In this document: positions 13,106 through 23,084 of the stretch, one piece after another | Layout: each line of letters opens with the position of its first letter | Position numbering within the stretch: position 1 is the stretch's first letter | From: Otis tarda | Taxonomy: Eukaryota > Chordata > Aves > Otidiformes > Otididae | Assembly: GCA_026413225.1 (NCBI GenBank) | Contig: CM048554.1 | Coordinates: forward strand, 93,971,963-94,035,962 | Length of the DNA stretch: 64,000 bases | Direction: 5' to 3' | The notes under the pieces: generated by a model | The model's input: the letters and a program-made list of their open reading frames with translations, nothing else | What the model was told of the DNA's origin: nothing | Databases searched by the model: none | Translations under genes and position numbers: made by a program

Positions 13106-13332
13106 CTGTTTTGCCCGTTACCGCTCCCAATTAAACTCAATCCTTATCTCAAATTCCTCGAGCCCCACGTAACTGCCGCAGTTGAGCCCCGATCGGGACC
13201 AGACTACACAGTCTCTCTCTCACTCCCCCCACCCTCCGAGAGAATAGGGGGAGATAATATAAGGAAAAACGGCTCGAGGTTTGAGATAAGGACAGGGAGA
13301 AATCCTTAAAGTTACCGTCACGGGCAAAACAG
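13106..13332. repeat. Imperfect inverted repeat between proviral leader and LTR
   Basis: The arms 13106-13164 and 13271-13332 are imperfect reverse complements. The shared blocks are CTGTTTTGCCCGT, TCCTTATCTCAAA and CCTCGAGCC in the same order. The spacer is 106 bp. The left arm lies in the internal remnant and the right arm in the LTR. Confidence 0.75.
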
Positions 13333-14313
13333 ACTCGACTTGGGGAAAACTATTCATTTATTACTACAAACAGCAGGATAATGAGACAGAGAACAAGATA
13401 ACCTCCCTCCACCCCTCCCTCTTCCCAAGCTTAACATTATCTCTACTACCTTCCCCCCCCGACCAGCACAGGGGGGAAGAGGGAATGGGGGTCACGGTCA
13501 GTTCATCACACGTTTCACGCTGCTGCTTCATGGTCAGGGGAAGAACTCCTCACATTCCTCCCCTGCTCTGTTGTGGGGTCCCACCCCTATGCCACAGTCC
13601 TTCCTGAAACTGCTCCAGCGTGGGTCATCTCTTCCACGGAGTGCAGTCCCTCCAGAATGGCTGCCCCAGCGGTTCCTCCACGGGCCACAGCCGCCTTCAG
13701 GCATCCACCTCCCCCGGTGTGGGGTCCTTCACGGGCTCCAAGTGGATCTCTGCTCCTCCACGGACCTCCTTGGGCTGCAGGGGGACAACCTGCTCCACCA
13801 TGGTCATCACCACAGGCTGCAGGGGAATATTGGCCAGGAGCCGCATTATTCCTCCCCCTCCTTCTGAACTGACCTTGGCGTCTGCAGCCGTTCCTCACAA
13901 CAGGGTGGTAGATGTCTCTCAGGATCTTTTTACATCTTGCTCACTTCTCATCTCCTCTCCACTTCTTGCAGCCGGGCTGGACCGAGTCAGGCCCAGTCGG
14001 CCGCCTGGCGAGAGGCCAGAGGGTGAGGCCTGCAAGGCCCATGAGGCCTGCCCCTCCCCCTCTGCGCCTCTGCCCCCGCTCAGCTTCTTCACATCTTCTC
14101 TTCCTTTTTTTTTTTTTTTCTGTTTTCCCCTTCTTAAATACGTTATCGCAGAGGCGTTATCATGGAACATTCTGCTACCAATCAGCTCGGCCTTGGCCAG
14201 CAGCAGGTCCGCCCTAGGCCCGGCCGAGTCCACTGAACAAAGGGGAGCGACTTCTAGCAGTTTCCTACAGAAGCTACCACCTTAGGCCCCCCTCACTAAA
14301 CAAAACCACAACA
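13174..14313 (-). repeat. 5' LTR of the family B provirus
   Basis: A 1140-bp LTR, longest of its family here. Its 3' portion (13174-13400 on the + strand) is shared with the elements at 23314-23561 and 51803-52152. It has an AATAAA signal on the minus strand at 13362-13357, consistent with the R region. The 13570-14290 part is GC-rich with many CpGs, as in an LTR promoter region. Confidence 0.85.
13357..13362 (-). promoter_or_regulatory. LTR poly(A) signal, AATAAA, sense to SMAP1
   Basis: A canonical hexamer on the minus strand inside the family B 5' LTR, upstream of the U5-like end. It is on the same strand as SMAP1, between exons 6 and 7. Use in vivo is unknown. Confidence 0.5.
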
Positions 14314-14319
14314 ACTTGG

Positions 14320-17300
14320 CTTCTAGATGCTGGTCTCTCCATTTGCTGATCATTAGGTTCCTCCAATGTGGCATCTCTTTCCAGTGGCCAAAATCAACCT
14401 TTTAACTTTCTTGTCTGCTAGTCCAACTTGAAGTTTGCTAGTGTTCACACACAGACACAGAAGAGACAATGCACTCACACACAATATGGTTGCAAATGGA
14501 ATTTGGCAAGAATATAACATAGCCTGCAGTGACCAAGTGTAGGGCTCAGATAAGGATAATGCCCAGCAACCTGCATATATGTGACTGGCCTTTTTTATCC
14601 CCTTTCCCTCTGCTTCCTCATGCTTGTTCCACCCCAATCCACCTTTTGCAACAGTACTGATGTGTATATCAGTACATTTGATATACGAGGCCTAATCTCA
14701 GAATTGCCTCCATTTTCTAGCTGCGCATGCCAATTAAAAAAAATTTTCTAATGAAAAATTTCATGTAAAACCAAAGGGCAAGCTCATCCAGTTGCAACTC
14801 TTTTTTCAACAGAGCCAGAGGGCAACTGACTGCAGATAAGTTAGCAGTGTTGGTTGATATATCAGCAATTTAGCATTAAAGAGAGGCTAGTTATTTGAAC
14901 AACTAGATTAACTGGTGACTTAATTTTGTGCCATACTTATGTCACAAAATTATCTAGAGCAAGAGACTTGTCCATTTCATTAAAACTGTTAAAAGATCCT
15001 GCCTCTACCTTATCTCGCTTTTATCTCTACCACAGTGCTATCTTCCAAACACTTTTGAGTTAATTTTGTGAAGACATAATTATGTAAAGGATGAATGCCA
15101 GAGGCATAGTTTTCTGTGCAACTGTTCTAGTGTCAGAAGCAACTATCAAAACTTAATAAATTCAACAGCCCAAATAAATACTCTTATTCCTTTTAATAAA
15201 AAGCCACACAATCAATACTTATGTCAAATATTAATTTAAACTAGAAGACACTGAAAGTTGCATGGCAGTGTTGAAGCCTGTTGAAATCTCTTACAGTCCT
15301 TTTTTTTTTTTTTTAAATACAATTCAAAGCTTAAGCTAACGTTGATATTGTTAATGGCACCTAAATTTTTTTTTAATTGAAAACAGAGTTACCATCTTTA
15401 CCCTTAAGTATGACTTGTACATCTGACAGTGCCTCCCACTACTGCATTGCCCTATCTTGATGGTCACACACTGAAATGAGATCCCTCCCCCGAGGAGTTT
15501 AAGCACATTCTAGATTAAGCACACTAAAGTGAAACAGACGCTTGATTGCTTTGCTCATGCTCCAACACTTGCATCATTTTGGGAAAATAAAGGAAGTCTA
15601 TTATTCAAAACAAGATAAGATTGCTATTGAGTGATATTATTTAAATTAAAAGTCTTTTTCCTGTTATCAACTTCATCTCATCCAACCCTTACTCTTCTTT
15701 ACATTCAGTTTCGTGTATTAGTACCACTTCTTTTAAAATATCATGCTTTTTGTTCTTGCATATTTGATTAATTGTACACAATCCCTAATTAGAACTATAA
15801 TTTTCATAAAATTTTTTAGATGAGATTGTATACTTGCACTTTCATTCATGCATGTTCCCATGTTTTCGAATGTCTCAGAATGAAGTAGTCTTGGTCATAC
15901 AGATGTTTCTGTCTAAAGACAGAGTCCAGCCATGAATAAGGCAGATTTAGTTCATGCTCATTTACATGTGCCCAGTTTTGTTTGGTTCAATGTACACATA
16001 AGTATATGTAGATGTCATGTCCCTAATTGTCTCAAAGTCACCAGGAAAAAAGATGAAGCTTATCACAAGCAAGCAGGAGAAACCTGAAAATGCCATCTGT
16101 TAATAAGTATTATCAGCCGGAAACTCAGGGCAGTTTTAGGTTTTGACCCTGCATGGAGCAAAAACGTAACTGAGGATCAATTAAAACTAAGCACACTTAA
16201 CAATATCTTTTTGTTGAAAATAGTTTGGCAAGTTAAACAAAGGCCAATTTAACCAAAGCAGTCCAAACCCAAGCTTGTTCTCATAGCCTAAGATTACATT
16301 TCTATAGGATTAAAAAAATCCTAAACATTAAAATACTGCTCTGCTGCAGACCAGAGTTAAGAGGATCAAGCTGATACAGGGAACACACACCAAGCTGAGG
16401 AAAAAACCGTGATATCCTTCCTGTAGGTTGACGGCTTTTCCAGCACTAAAAAGACAAACACCCTTCTCTCCATCTGACAAAAAAAGGGTTTTCTTTTAAT
16501 TGCTTCTACCTGCAATATCTATTTTGTAATTTCTTTGTCTACAGCTCCCAATACGTAATAAGAGCCATGACAGATTAATTTCATGAAGTACGACTGTTTT
16601 TCAGGGCAATCCTCAAACATAAGGCATCCTTTGTTACCTGCAAAGGGAATGAATCACACGGTTTGGGGAATAACGTAATTTGATTTGCCTTCCTCCAAAT
16701 TAGCATTAGAAGCAACCAAAGAATCCAAAATAATCTGATCTCTTCCACATGACTGAAAAGGTATGATTAGAAATGTAAAACCAGGCTGGGACAGGTCCAT
16801 AAAATGCAGACTAAGAGAACACAAAGCCTTAAACCCCTTTATTCTCTGTGAGGGTAGGAGGCAGGGAAACAGGTTGTCCTATGTCTTATATAATCCTAAA
16901 TCCTGAGCTTTAACTCATAGCTACTTATTTGTAGATAAGTAAAATTTGTAAAATTAGAAATTTGTAAAAATAAGGACTAAAAGTATAAATAAGACTATGT
17001 ATCCAACCACAGGGCAAAAGATGTTTCTGTTTTTTCTGTTGCTCTGATAAACACTTGATTGATTTTATATTAGCCTTTAAATTTATATTAAAAAATACAT
17101 TTATATGAAGAAAAAATATTTAAAAATGAAGTCACTCAAAGGCAAATACTGTTTGGAAGTCTAGGAAAACATATTATTAACAACTATTCACGTGATTTAG
17201 CAAATATATCATCAATATGGCAAAAAAATAAATAAAACATTTAGAATACGTAGAATGTAATTCCATATTTAAATTATAATTCAGGACAAAACTTGTAGAG

Positions 17301-20300
17301 TCAACTTATTCCTACTGCTTAAAAGTAAAGATCTAATATATCACTTCCAACAAACTGGTGTGTAAGTAGACACCAAAAATTTTGCAGGCTGTCATTCTTC
17401 CACTCATTCCCACAATGAAGTGAAGTTCACCAGAGCACTATTTGCCCCAACAAATTTCTCCTTGTACAAAATTATTAGGATGATAATGGGAAATACTTTG
17501 GGTAAGTAAAAAACCATTTCCAGACAACTGATGGGGACTAATAGCTCCTCTTGTCTCACTTGCCCAGACAGGTTGATTCCTGTGGGAGTTTTAGCTGTAT
17601 CTGGAGGGGGGGGCGAAACCCAACCCATCAAATGAAAGCAGCGCCATAAGATGCTACAATAAGTTCTTCCTATTTAGTTAAATGAGCATTTGACACATTG
17701 TTTTTCCTAGATGAAGGGGAAAAGCTGCTAATATGATTTGCCCTCACTTCCATTTAAGGAGTTTTCTAGCACTTTTAAAATGCAAATAAACTTATGTCAG
17801 TACCTCCACAATGCTGGCCATCTGGTGCTGGCTGGTACCAGCTGACAGACGCAGCAGCTCAGTTATTGCTGAGCTTAAGCTAGCAATTTAGGCTCCAGTT
17901 TGAGGAAGAAAAATAACTTGATATACTACCATTGGAAGATAACCTCTAGCTGATCCATTCCTGCCACTTAAATCAACTCTATACACAAACAAGAGCCAAT
18001 TTCAAACTCAAAATGCAATATAATAAAACAAATTAAACTTACAGTGTCAAATAGTACTTCAGTTAATCAAGTTTAACTGCTGCAATCCTTCAGAAACATT
18101 CATCATCCTGATATGTTCAGCAGAATGAAAAAAGTCTTAACTTTGAATGTCAATATCAGTCTGCAAAACCACAAGTAGTTCGTGAACAAAAAAAAACCCA
18201 GTTATTTCTTTAAACCCTAACCATTTAACTTTACTGTCCCAATACCACACAATCTCATCTTAAAAGGGCTGACTTTCGAAAAATTAGATATAGTTTCACA
18301 GTAACTATGGTTCTTAATATGCAGTATTATACAGTGAAACCATCACAATATTTTCACTAAACTCTTCAACTGATTTGAAACCTCTAAAATAAAAACCACA
18401 GAAAGCTACACAGTGCTGAATCCAAACACTTCCAAAGCATTCAGTGCCCTAGACATAACTGAAATTTGTAATTTTGGATATCAGAAATACTTGAAGTTTT
18501 CCAGAGACAGATTTCCAAATCACTTCTGGCTTAATTCTGAATTGCCAGCCTATCAGGTTTTCTTAATTTTAAAAATTAAACTATATAAAAAATTTGAATC
18601 CTACAAAAATCTGAACATTTTAGACATATGAATTTTCTTCCCCTTTACTTTTGGAGCACTCCAAAGCCTCAATATGCCATACCTACGACTGTTCTGCACC
18701 CCACCTCCTTCTCTTCTATGCTTCCTTTCAGTGGAAAAAAAATCCAAGGTGGATGGGGCGCACCCAGAGCCTGCTCCAACACGCTGCATGAAAAAGCAGC
18801 GTAAAGCCTACCTAAAGAGCTCCTCAGTGCTGTGAGCAGAAACTCTACTTTAAACAACTGCACAGTTTAAATTTTAGTTCAGAAAACTACTACAGGGCTT
18901 TGGTAGCTCCTTCACACACCAGTAGAATATGTAGGCTACATATTATTTTCAGTCATCAAATGGCTGTAAATTGAGCACATTCAATTACATAAGGAAGAAC
19001 AAAAATCCTACTCAGTAGACAACTAGAAATAAAACAGAGTTTTACTCTGTTCCTGAATGGAGAACTTTAGTCAGCTGAGGCAGAAAAGAAAGAAAGAAAG
19101 GAAAAGAAAAAAAAAAAAAAAAGATAAAATCATGGCCGATTTGGGAAATTTCACCAACTTCAGCTGTGCAAAGGAATAAATAATAAGAAGGGAAAACTCC
19201 TCAGCAGGTAATGAAAGAGTGGGCAGGATCATGTAGTTCAAAAATGGCTTTTAAAAGCCTCTCTTGTTTTTCACATCTACAAATGAAAAATTTACCATCA
19301 ACAAAACAAGATTGGCGGTCAAACTACCAACTTTCTTCCCTCGCCACTACTGAAATGGGCTCTTAAAGTATCAGATTATTTTGTAGCCAATTTGAAAGCT
19401 CTTAAACTTAACTGTGTGTACAGACCATCTAAAAATTGCTTTCACATCATGACAGTCTGTCTTGTACTATTATTCTTGCTATTGGCCCATAAGAAGCATT
19501 AAGCAGCATGCAATTAGCTTAGATTGATTATTCTTGCAACTCAAAACATTTTATATTGCTAAAATTGGCATTTCTGTTGCTTGAAAAAAGCTGGGCTTTG
19601 ACTGGATATCTCCGCTCCAAATAAGCTAGCCTCAGTTTTCATTTAATGAAAAACTATTTAATAATTGTTCCAGTAGTTTTCTTGCTTTTTTTTCTTCGTT
19701 CACGTTAACGGTAAGGATAAGGTTATTTTAAGCATGAGCACGGAGAAAACTTGTGATCTGTAATTAAGGAAATGGCACAGAGAGAGGGGGAGGAAGGATT
19801 CTGGGTAAATTATGCAAGTTCCTCCACTTTCTTCAATTAGACTGAAAAAAAAAAAATCATAGTTGCCAGTAGCTTGGCAATGTCACTTATTTTATTTTAT
19901 TAAGAATTCTGCAGATCCGATGTGGAACATCATGTTGTTGGCTGCTTCAAATAAAATACTAATCACTGGACTAGACTCATTTTGTAGCTGACATAGTAAG
20001 ATCTTGTTATATTACAAATTACCCAGAAATTTTGTCACAGGAAGTGGAACAGCCCAGAAAAACAAGAGTCAAACAAGTATCCTTTCTACTCATCGTTCTG
20101 CAGTAGATGTCTCTGATCTTGAGGAAACTCTACTCTACATCTCAAATCACTGTCTCCAACTCACATGGTCATAAAAAATGTTTCCCCTTGAAACTTGCTT
20201 TAAGGACCCGATGATTTTTACTAAAAAGCAACTTCAGTAAGAAGGCTCACTATTGTTAAATCAGTTGAAAGACGATTTTCTGTTCTTTTTATTTATCAAA

Positions 20301-20461
20301 GCATGCTAATCAACAAAGTATCTTTTATACCATAATTACCTAACACATTAATACAATATTGGAATAATGCAATCTACTACATCAATGCTACAAGCTTTCA
20401 GCAATATTTGAAAATGCAACAGAAACCGTTCTAGACATTCAGCTTGTTAAAGACTAAAGAT
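14320..20461. other. Intronic DNA, nothing recognised apart from simple repeats
   Basis: AT-rich intron 6 sequence. It includes poly-T (about 15300-15315), short A runs and the purine repeat at 19081-19124. Short open frames occur by chance on both strands, with no splice-flanked or conserved-looking reading frame. Confidence 0.6.
19081..19124. repeat. Purine-rich simple repeat (GAAA)n/poly-A
   Basis: The tract reads AGAAAAGAAAGAAAGAAAGG followed by an A run. Nothing else marks it as part of a larger element. Confidence 0.8.
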
Positions 20462-20513
20462 CAATTAGTCACCGGAAAAAGGCTCCTACGCGGACGTAGG
20501 AGCCAATTAGTCA
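20462..20513. repeat. Hairpin insertion flanked by 10-bp direct repeats
   Basis: CAATTAGTCA occurs at 20462-20471 and again at 20504-20513. Between them lie 32 bases that contain a perfect 10-bp stem: GGCTCCTACG (20481-20490), loop CGGA, CGTAGGAGCC (20495-20504). The stem overlaps the right repeat by one base. The insert has three CpGs within AT-rich intron DNA. It resembles a small insertion with target-site duplication, or a repair product with snap-back copying. Confidence 0.75.
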
Positions 20514-23003
20514 GTGCTATAAAGCAGAGATCAGATCATAAGATTGAATGTGAACATTTTAAATTTTTAGGATGCATATTCTTGTTTTAAGAGCTAAGAA
20601 ACTTTAACTCAAAAAAGAAGATACTAGGAACTTAAGGCTTGCAGGAGTATCTGACACTTGTAAAGAGATCTGAAGTTTTCTATAGCTTCATTTTCAACTT
20701 TTTACTGCTTCAAAGTCTGTCACCTTTTCCATCTTTATCGATTCCTCTACAGGACGGCTAAAACACTGCTTGAATTAATTAATCAGGAGAAGTCTCAAAA
20801 TGGTGGCATAACTGCCAATTGCTTGGCCACACAGTTTTAATTCATTAGCTTCCCAAGCCTGGAATGTCTAGACTGGAGATATACCATGCCTGCAATAAAG
20901 GCAACCAGTGACTTCACATATGAAGTGTTCAAAAACTTCTCATATTCTGTTTCCTTCTCCAGAAAGCTGAGAGCTGGGATAAACAGCCATCTACTGCTTG
21001 ACGTGGTTGCTCAAAACATGATACTATGGTCAAGATGCTAGCACTCCCCTACTGATTCAACGTGCAATATTTAAAATATCCTACAGACAGTCTCTAGCCG
21101 GATCTGAAGTGTATCATTATTAGTCAAACTAAGAATGCTTAATTAATGCTTATCAGCTCTCTGAAGCAGAGCGACACCACAAAGCAGCAATGTACTATTC
21201 CATATATAAAAATAAAACCTTTTGGTCTTCTCTTTTGCCAGTATTTTCCAATGGAAACACAAGCATTTGATATAGGTCTCTTTCCTTTGGATTCTAGAAA
21301 GTGATTGTGATTTGAAAATACGTAAAGTGTACAGGCTGTGTCTAAAAACAGTTTATTTTGAATGATCCTTAAAAACCTTGAAAAGCTCGAGGTTAAAGTA
21401 TCTCTTAAATTAAAAAGATGACACATAGATGAGTTCCATTTGAGCAATCAGTGCTGATACATTAATAATGAAGCAAAATATGCTACAATATTTCAAACAC
21501 TTTGCAGCTGTTACAACAGCCCTATTAACTAAGGCAGATATATTTACCAAATTCCATATTTTGTAGTACAAGCATTTAAAATCAAAATACTTCTTTTTAT
21601 TTGCTTAATCATTAACTGGTAATTTAATGACATTTCAAATATAAATCTAATCAGTGGCATTTGAATTGTTTTTTATTTCAAGTATTAGAGTAGCCCCTCA
21701 GCTGCAACTATGCACTGTCATCTTTTCTCCTCACCAAACCAAGTATTCCCAGTTACACGTCACGGTTCAGGCATCCTTGCAAAGGGAAATCCTCTCTCCT
21801 CTAGACCACAACTAGACCTTTGGGCTTCAGAAAGTTAGGATTTCCAAACCACAGCAATGCTTTTAGCCTTTATAACTAAAGTATTTTGTTCAAGGACCAG
21901 AATAAAACTTTCAATTTGACTGGAAACTTTGACTTTCAAACTGACTCGTAACACTTCAATAATCAACAATTTTAATATTTTTATTGTCATCCATTGATAT
22001 GCTTTAACCTCCTACCATATGAATAATGATATCCTTTTCCACTAGCTCAGTGAAGCTATGCATATTGTCATAACAAAGTTTGCTTCTGCCCTAACTTTTT
22101 CCAAAACTGCTTTCCAATTTCAGAAAAAACACATTTGTATTGAGGAGGGGCTTTTTGCCCCTCCAAGCGTGCACACACTTTTGTATCCTGTTTCATTATG
22201 CAAAATAAACAATTTCTATTTGGAAACTGAACTAGAAATACATTTGCAATCATAGTGTATGAATAAACAACATTTTTCATAATTGTAACAGAGGACTATT
22301 GGGGAACAAACTGACAGATGGAGACTTCAATGCATCCTGCAGCCTACGCTGCAGATCAGAACACACTAATGGATTCACATCATCTGATAGAGGACATCTG
22401 TTTTAGAAGAAATTATTGCATTTAATACTTAAATATCCATTCAATTTTTGTTTAATATTAACTCTGTATAGAAGTCTACATGATTTAATCGTACCTACAT
22501 TGCTAAGGCTGCTCATTATGCTTCAATATAACTGCGTGAAGAAGCACCTTAACTGGTTTGTCTGTCACGTTTTGTGACATGATCTAGTTGAATATTTTCA
22601 AGTTACCTAGACTACAGTTATTAATTCAATTCTATAAATAATACATTTACATTTATGAAAGATAGTATTAATTGACCATACAACGCTCAACAAAATTGAA
22701 AATTTTCTGTGCAAGAACAGCAATGGTAGATCTTAAAAACCTTAACCGCATGACCTTAAATCTTAACAAACCTTAACTCACTTCCCTCCTCCCCCAAATA
22801 CACTCCTCCTCATATGGTCAACCAACCTCAGTATGCAAGCAAAAGCACGAGGAAACCATTCATGTGGATTATCCAGATTACATTCATACATACACACATA
22901 TATAAATACACATATATTAAACATTTCTTTTTTTCCCAGTTTTTGTATATGTCTAATACAATGTGTAATTTTTAAATAACTGGCAGAAATAAGCTATTCT
23001 TAC

Positions 23004-23084
23004 CTTTTCAACAACTAATTGTTTTGATGGTTTTTCTGATTCTCTCTCTCTCTTTTTCTCTTCTTTCTTTTTTTCTTTTTCCTT
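23004..23084 (-). CDS. SMAP1: SMAP1 exon 6: Lys/Glu-rich charged linker
   Basis: An 81-bp exon of 27 codons, phase 0-0, reading KEKEKKKEEKKRERESEKPS and then KQLVVEK. The first 18 residues are almost all Lys, Glu or Arg and are probably helical or disordered. They match the KEKEKKKEEKKREKEPEKP stretch I remember in human SMAP1. The acceptor is ttttttacag and the donor is gtaaga. On the + strand the exon looks like a pyrimidine-rich simple repeat and could be masked as low complexity by an automatic annotator. It is real coding sequence, because the frame, both splice sites and the family match agree. Confidence 0.93.

Larger units (their letters stand above)
12451..14318 (-). mobile_element. 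Rearranged ERV provirus (family B) with 5-bp TSD
   Basis: The element spans 12456-14313 and has perfect ACTTG duplications at 12451-12455 and 14314-14318. Read on the minus strand it has a full 5' LTR (14313-13174, 1140 bp, TGTTGTGG...CTGCGGCA), a 267-bp internal remnant (13173-12907) and a 3' LTR (12906-12456) ending GAACTACGACA. The 3' LTR lacks its first 150 bases and a central block of about 540 bases. No gag, pol or env coding sequence remains. The LTRs are GC- and CpG-rich (13570-14290 especially) against the AT-rich intron. It is sense to SMAP1. Confidence 0.88.
3074..23003 (-). other. SMAP1: SMAP1 intron 6
   Basis: A 19.9-kb intron. Recognised contents are a CR1 (6294-6987), a solo LTR (11651-12247), a rearranged provirus (12456-14313), a purine-rich simple repeat (19081-19124) and a hairpin insertion (20472-20503). 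The remaining stretches (3074-6290, 6990-11640, 14320-20460 and 20515-23003) are AT-rich single-copy-looking DNA. I see no coding signal there that survives inspection. Confidence 0.85.

Noticed and set aside
12435-14285. Long open frames on both strands (up to 221 codons) as host genes
   Set aside because: They lie wholly inside the GC-rich family B LTRs, where high GC lowers stop frequency. The same peptides appear in both LTR copies and no splice context exists.
23041-23084. Pyrimidine-rich simple repeat
   Set aside because: It is the Lys/Glu-rich coding exon 6 of SMAP1 read from the other strand, with valid splice sites.
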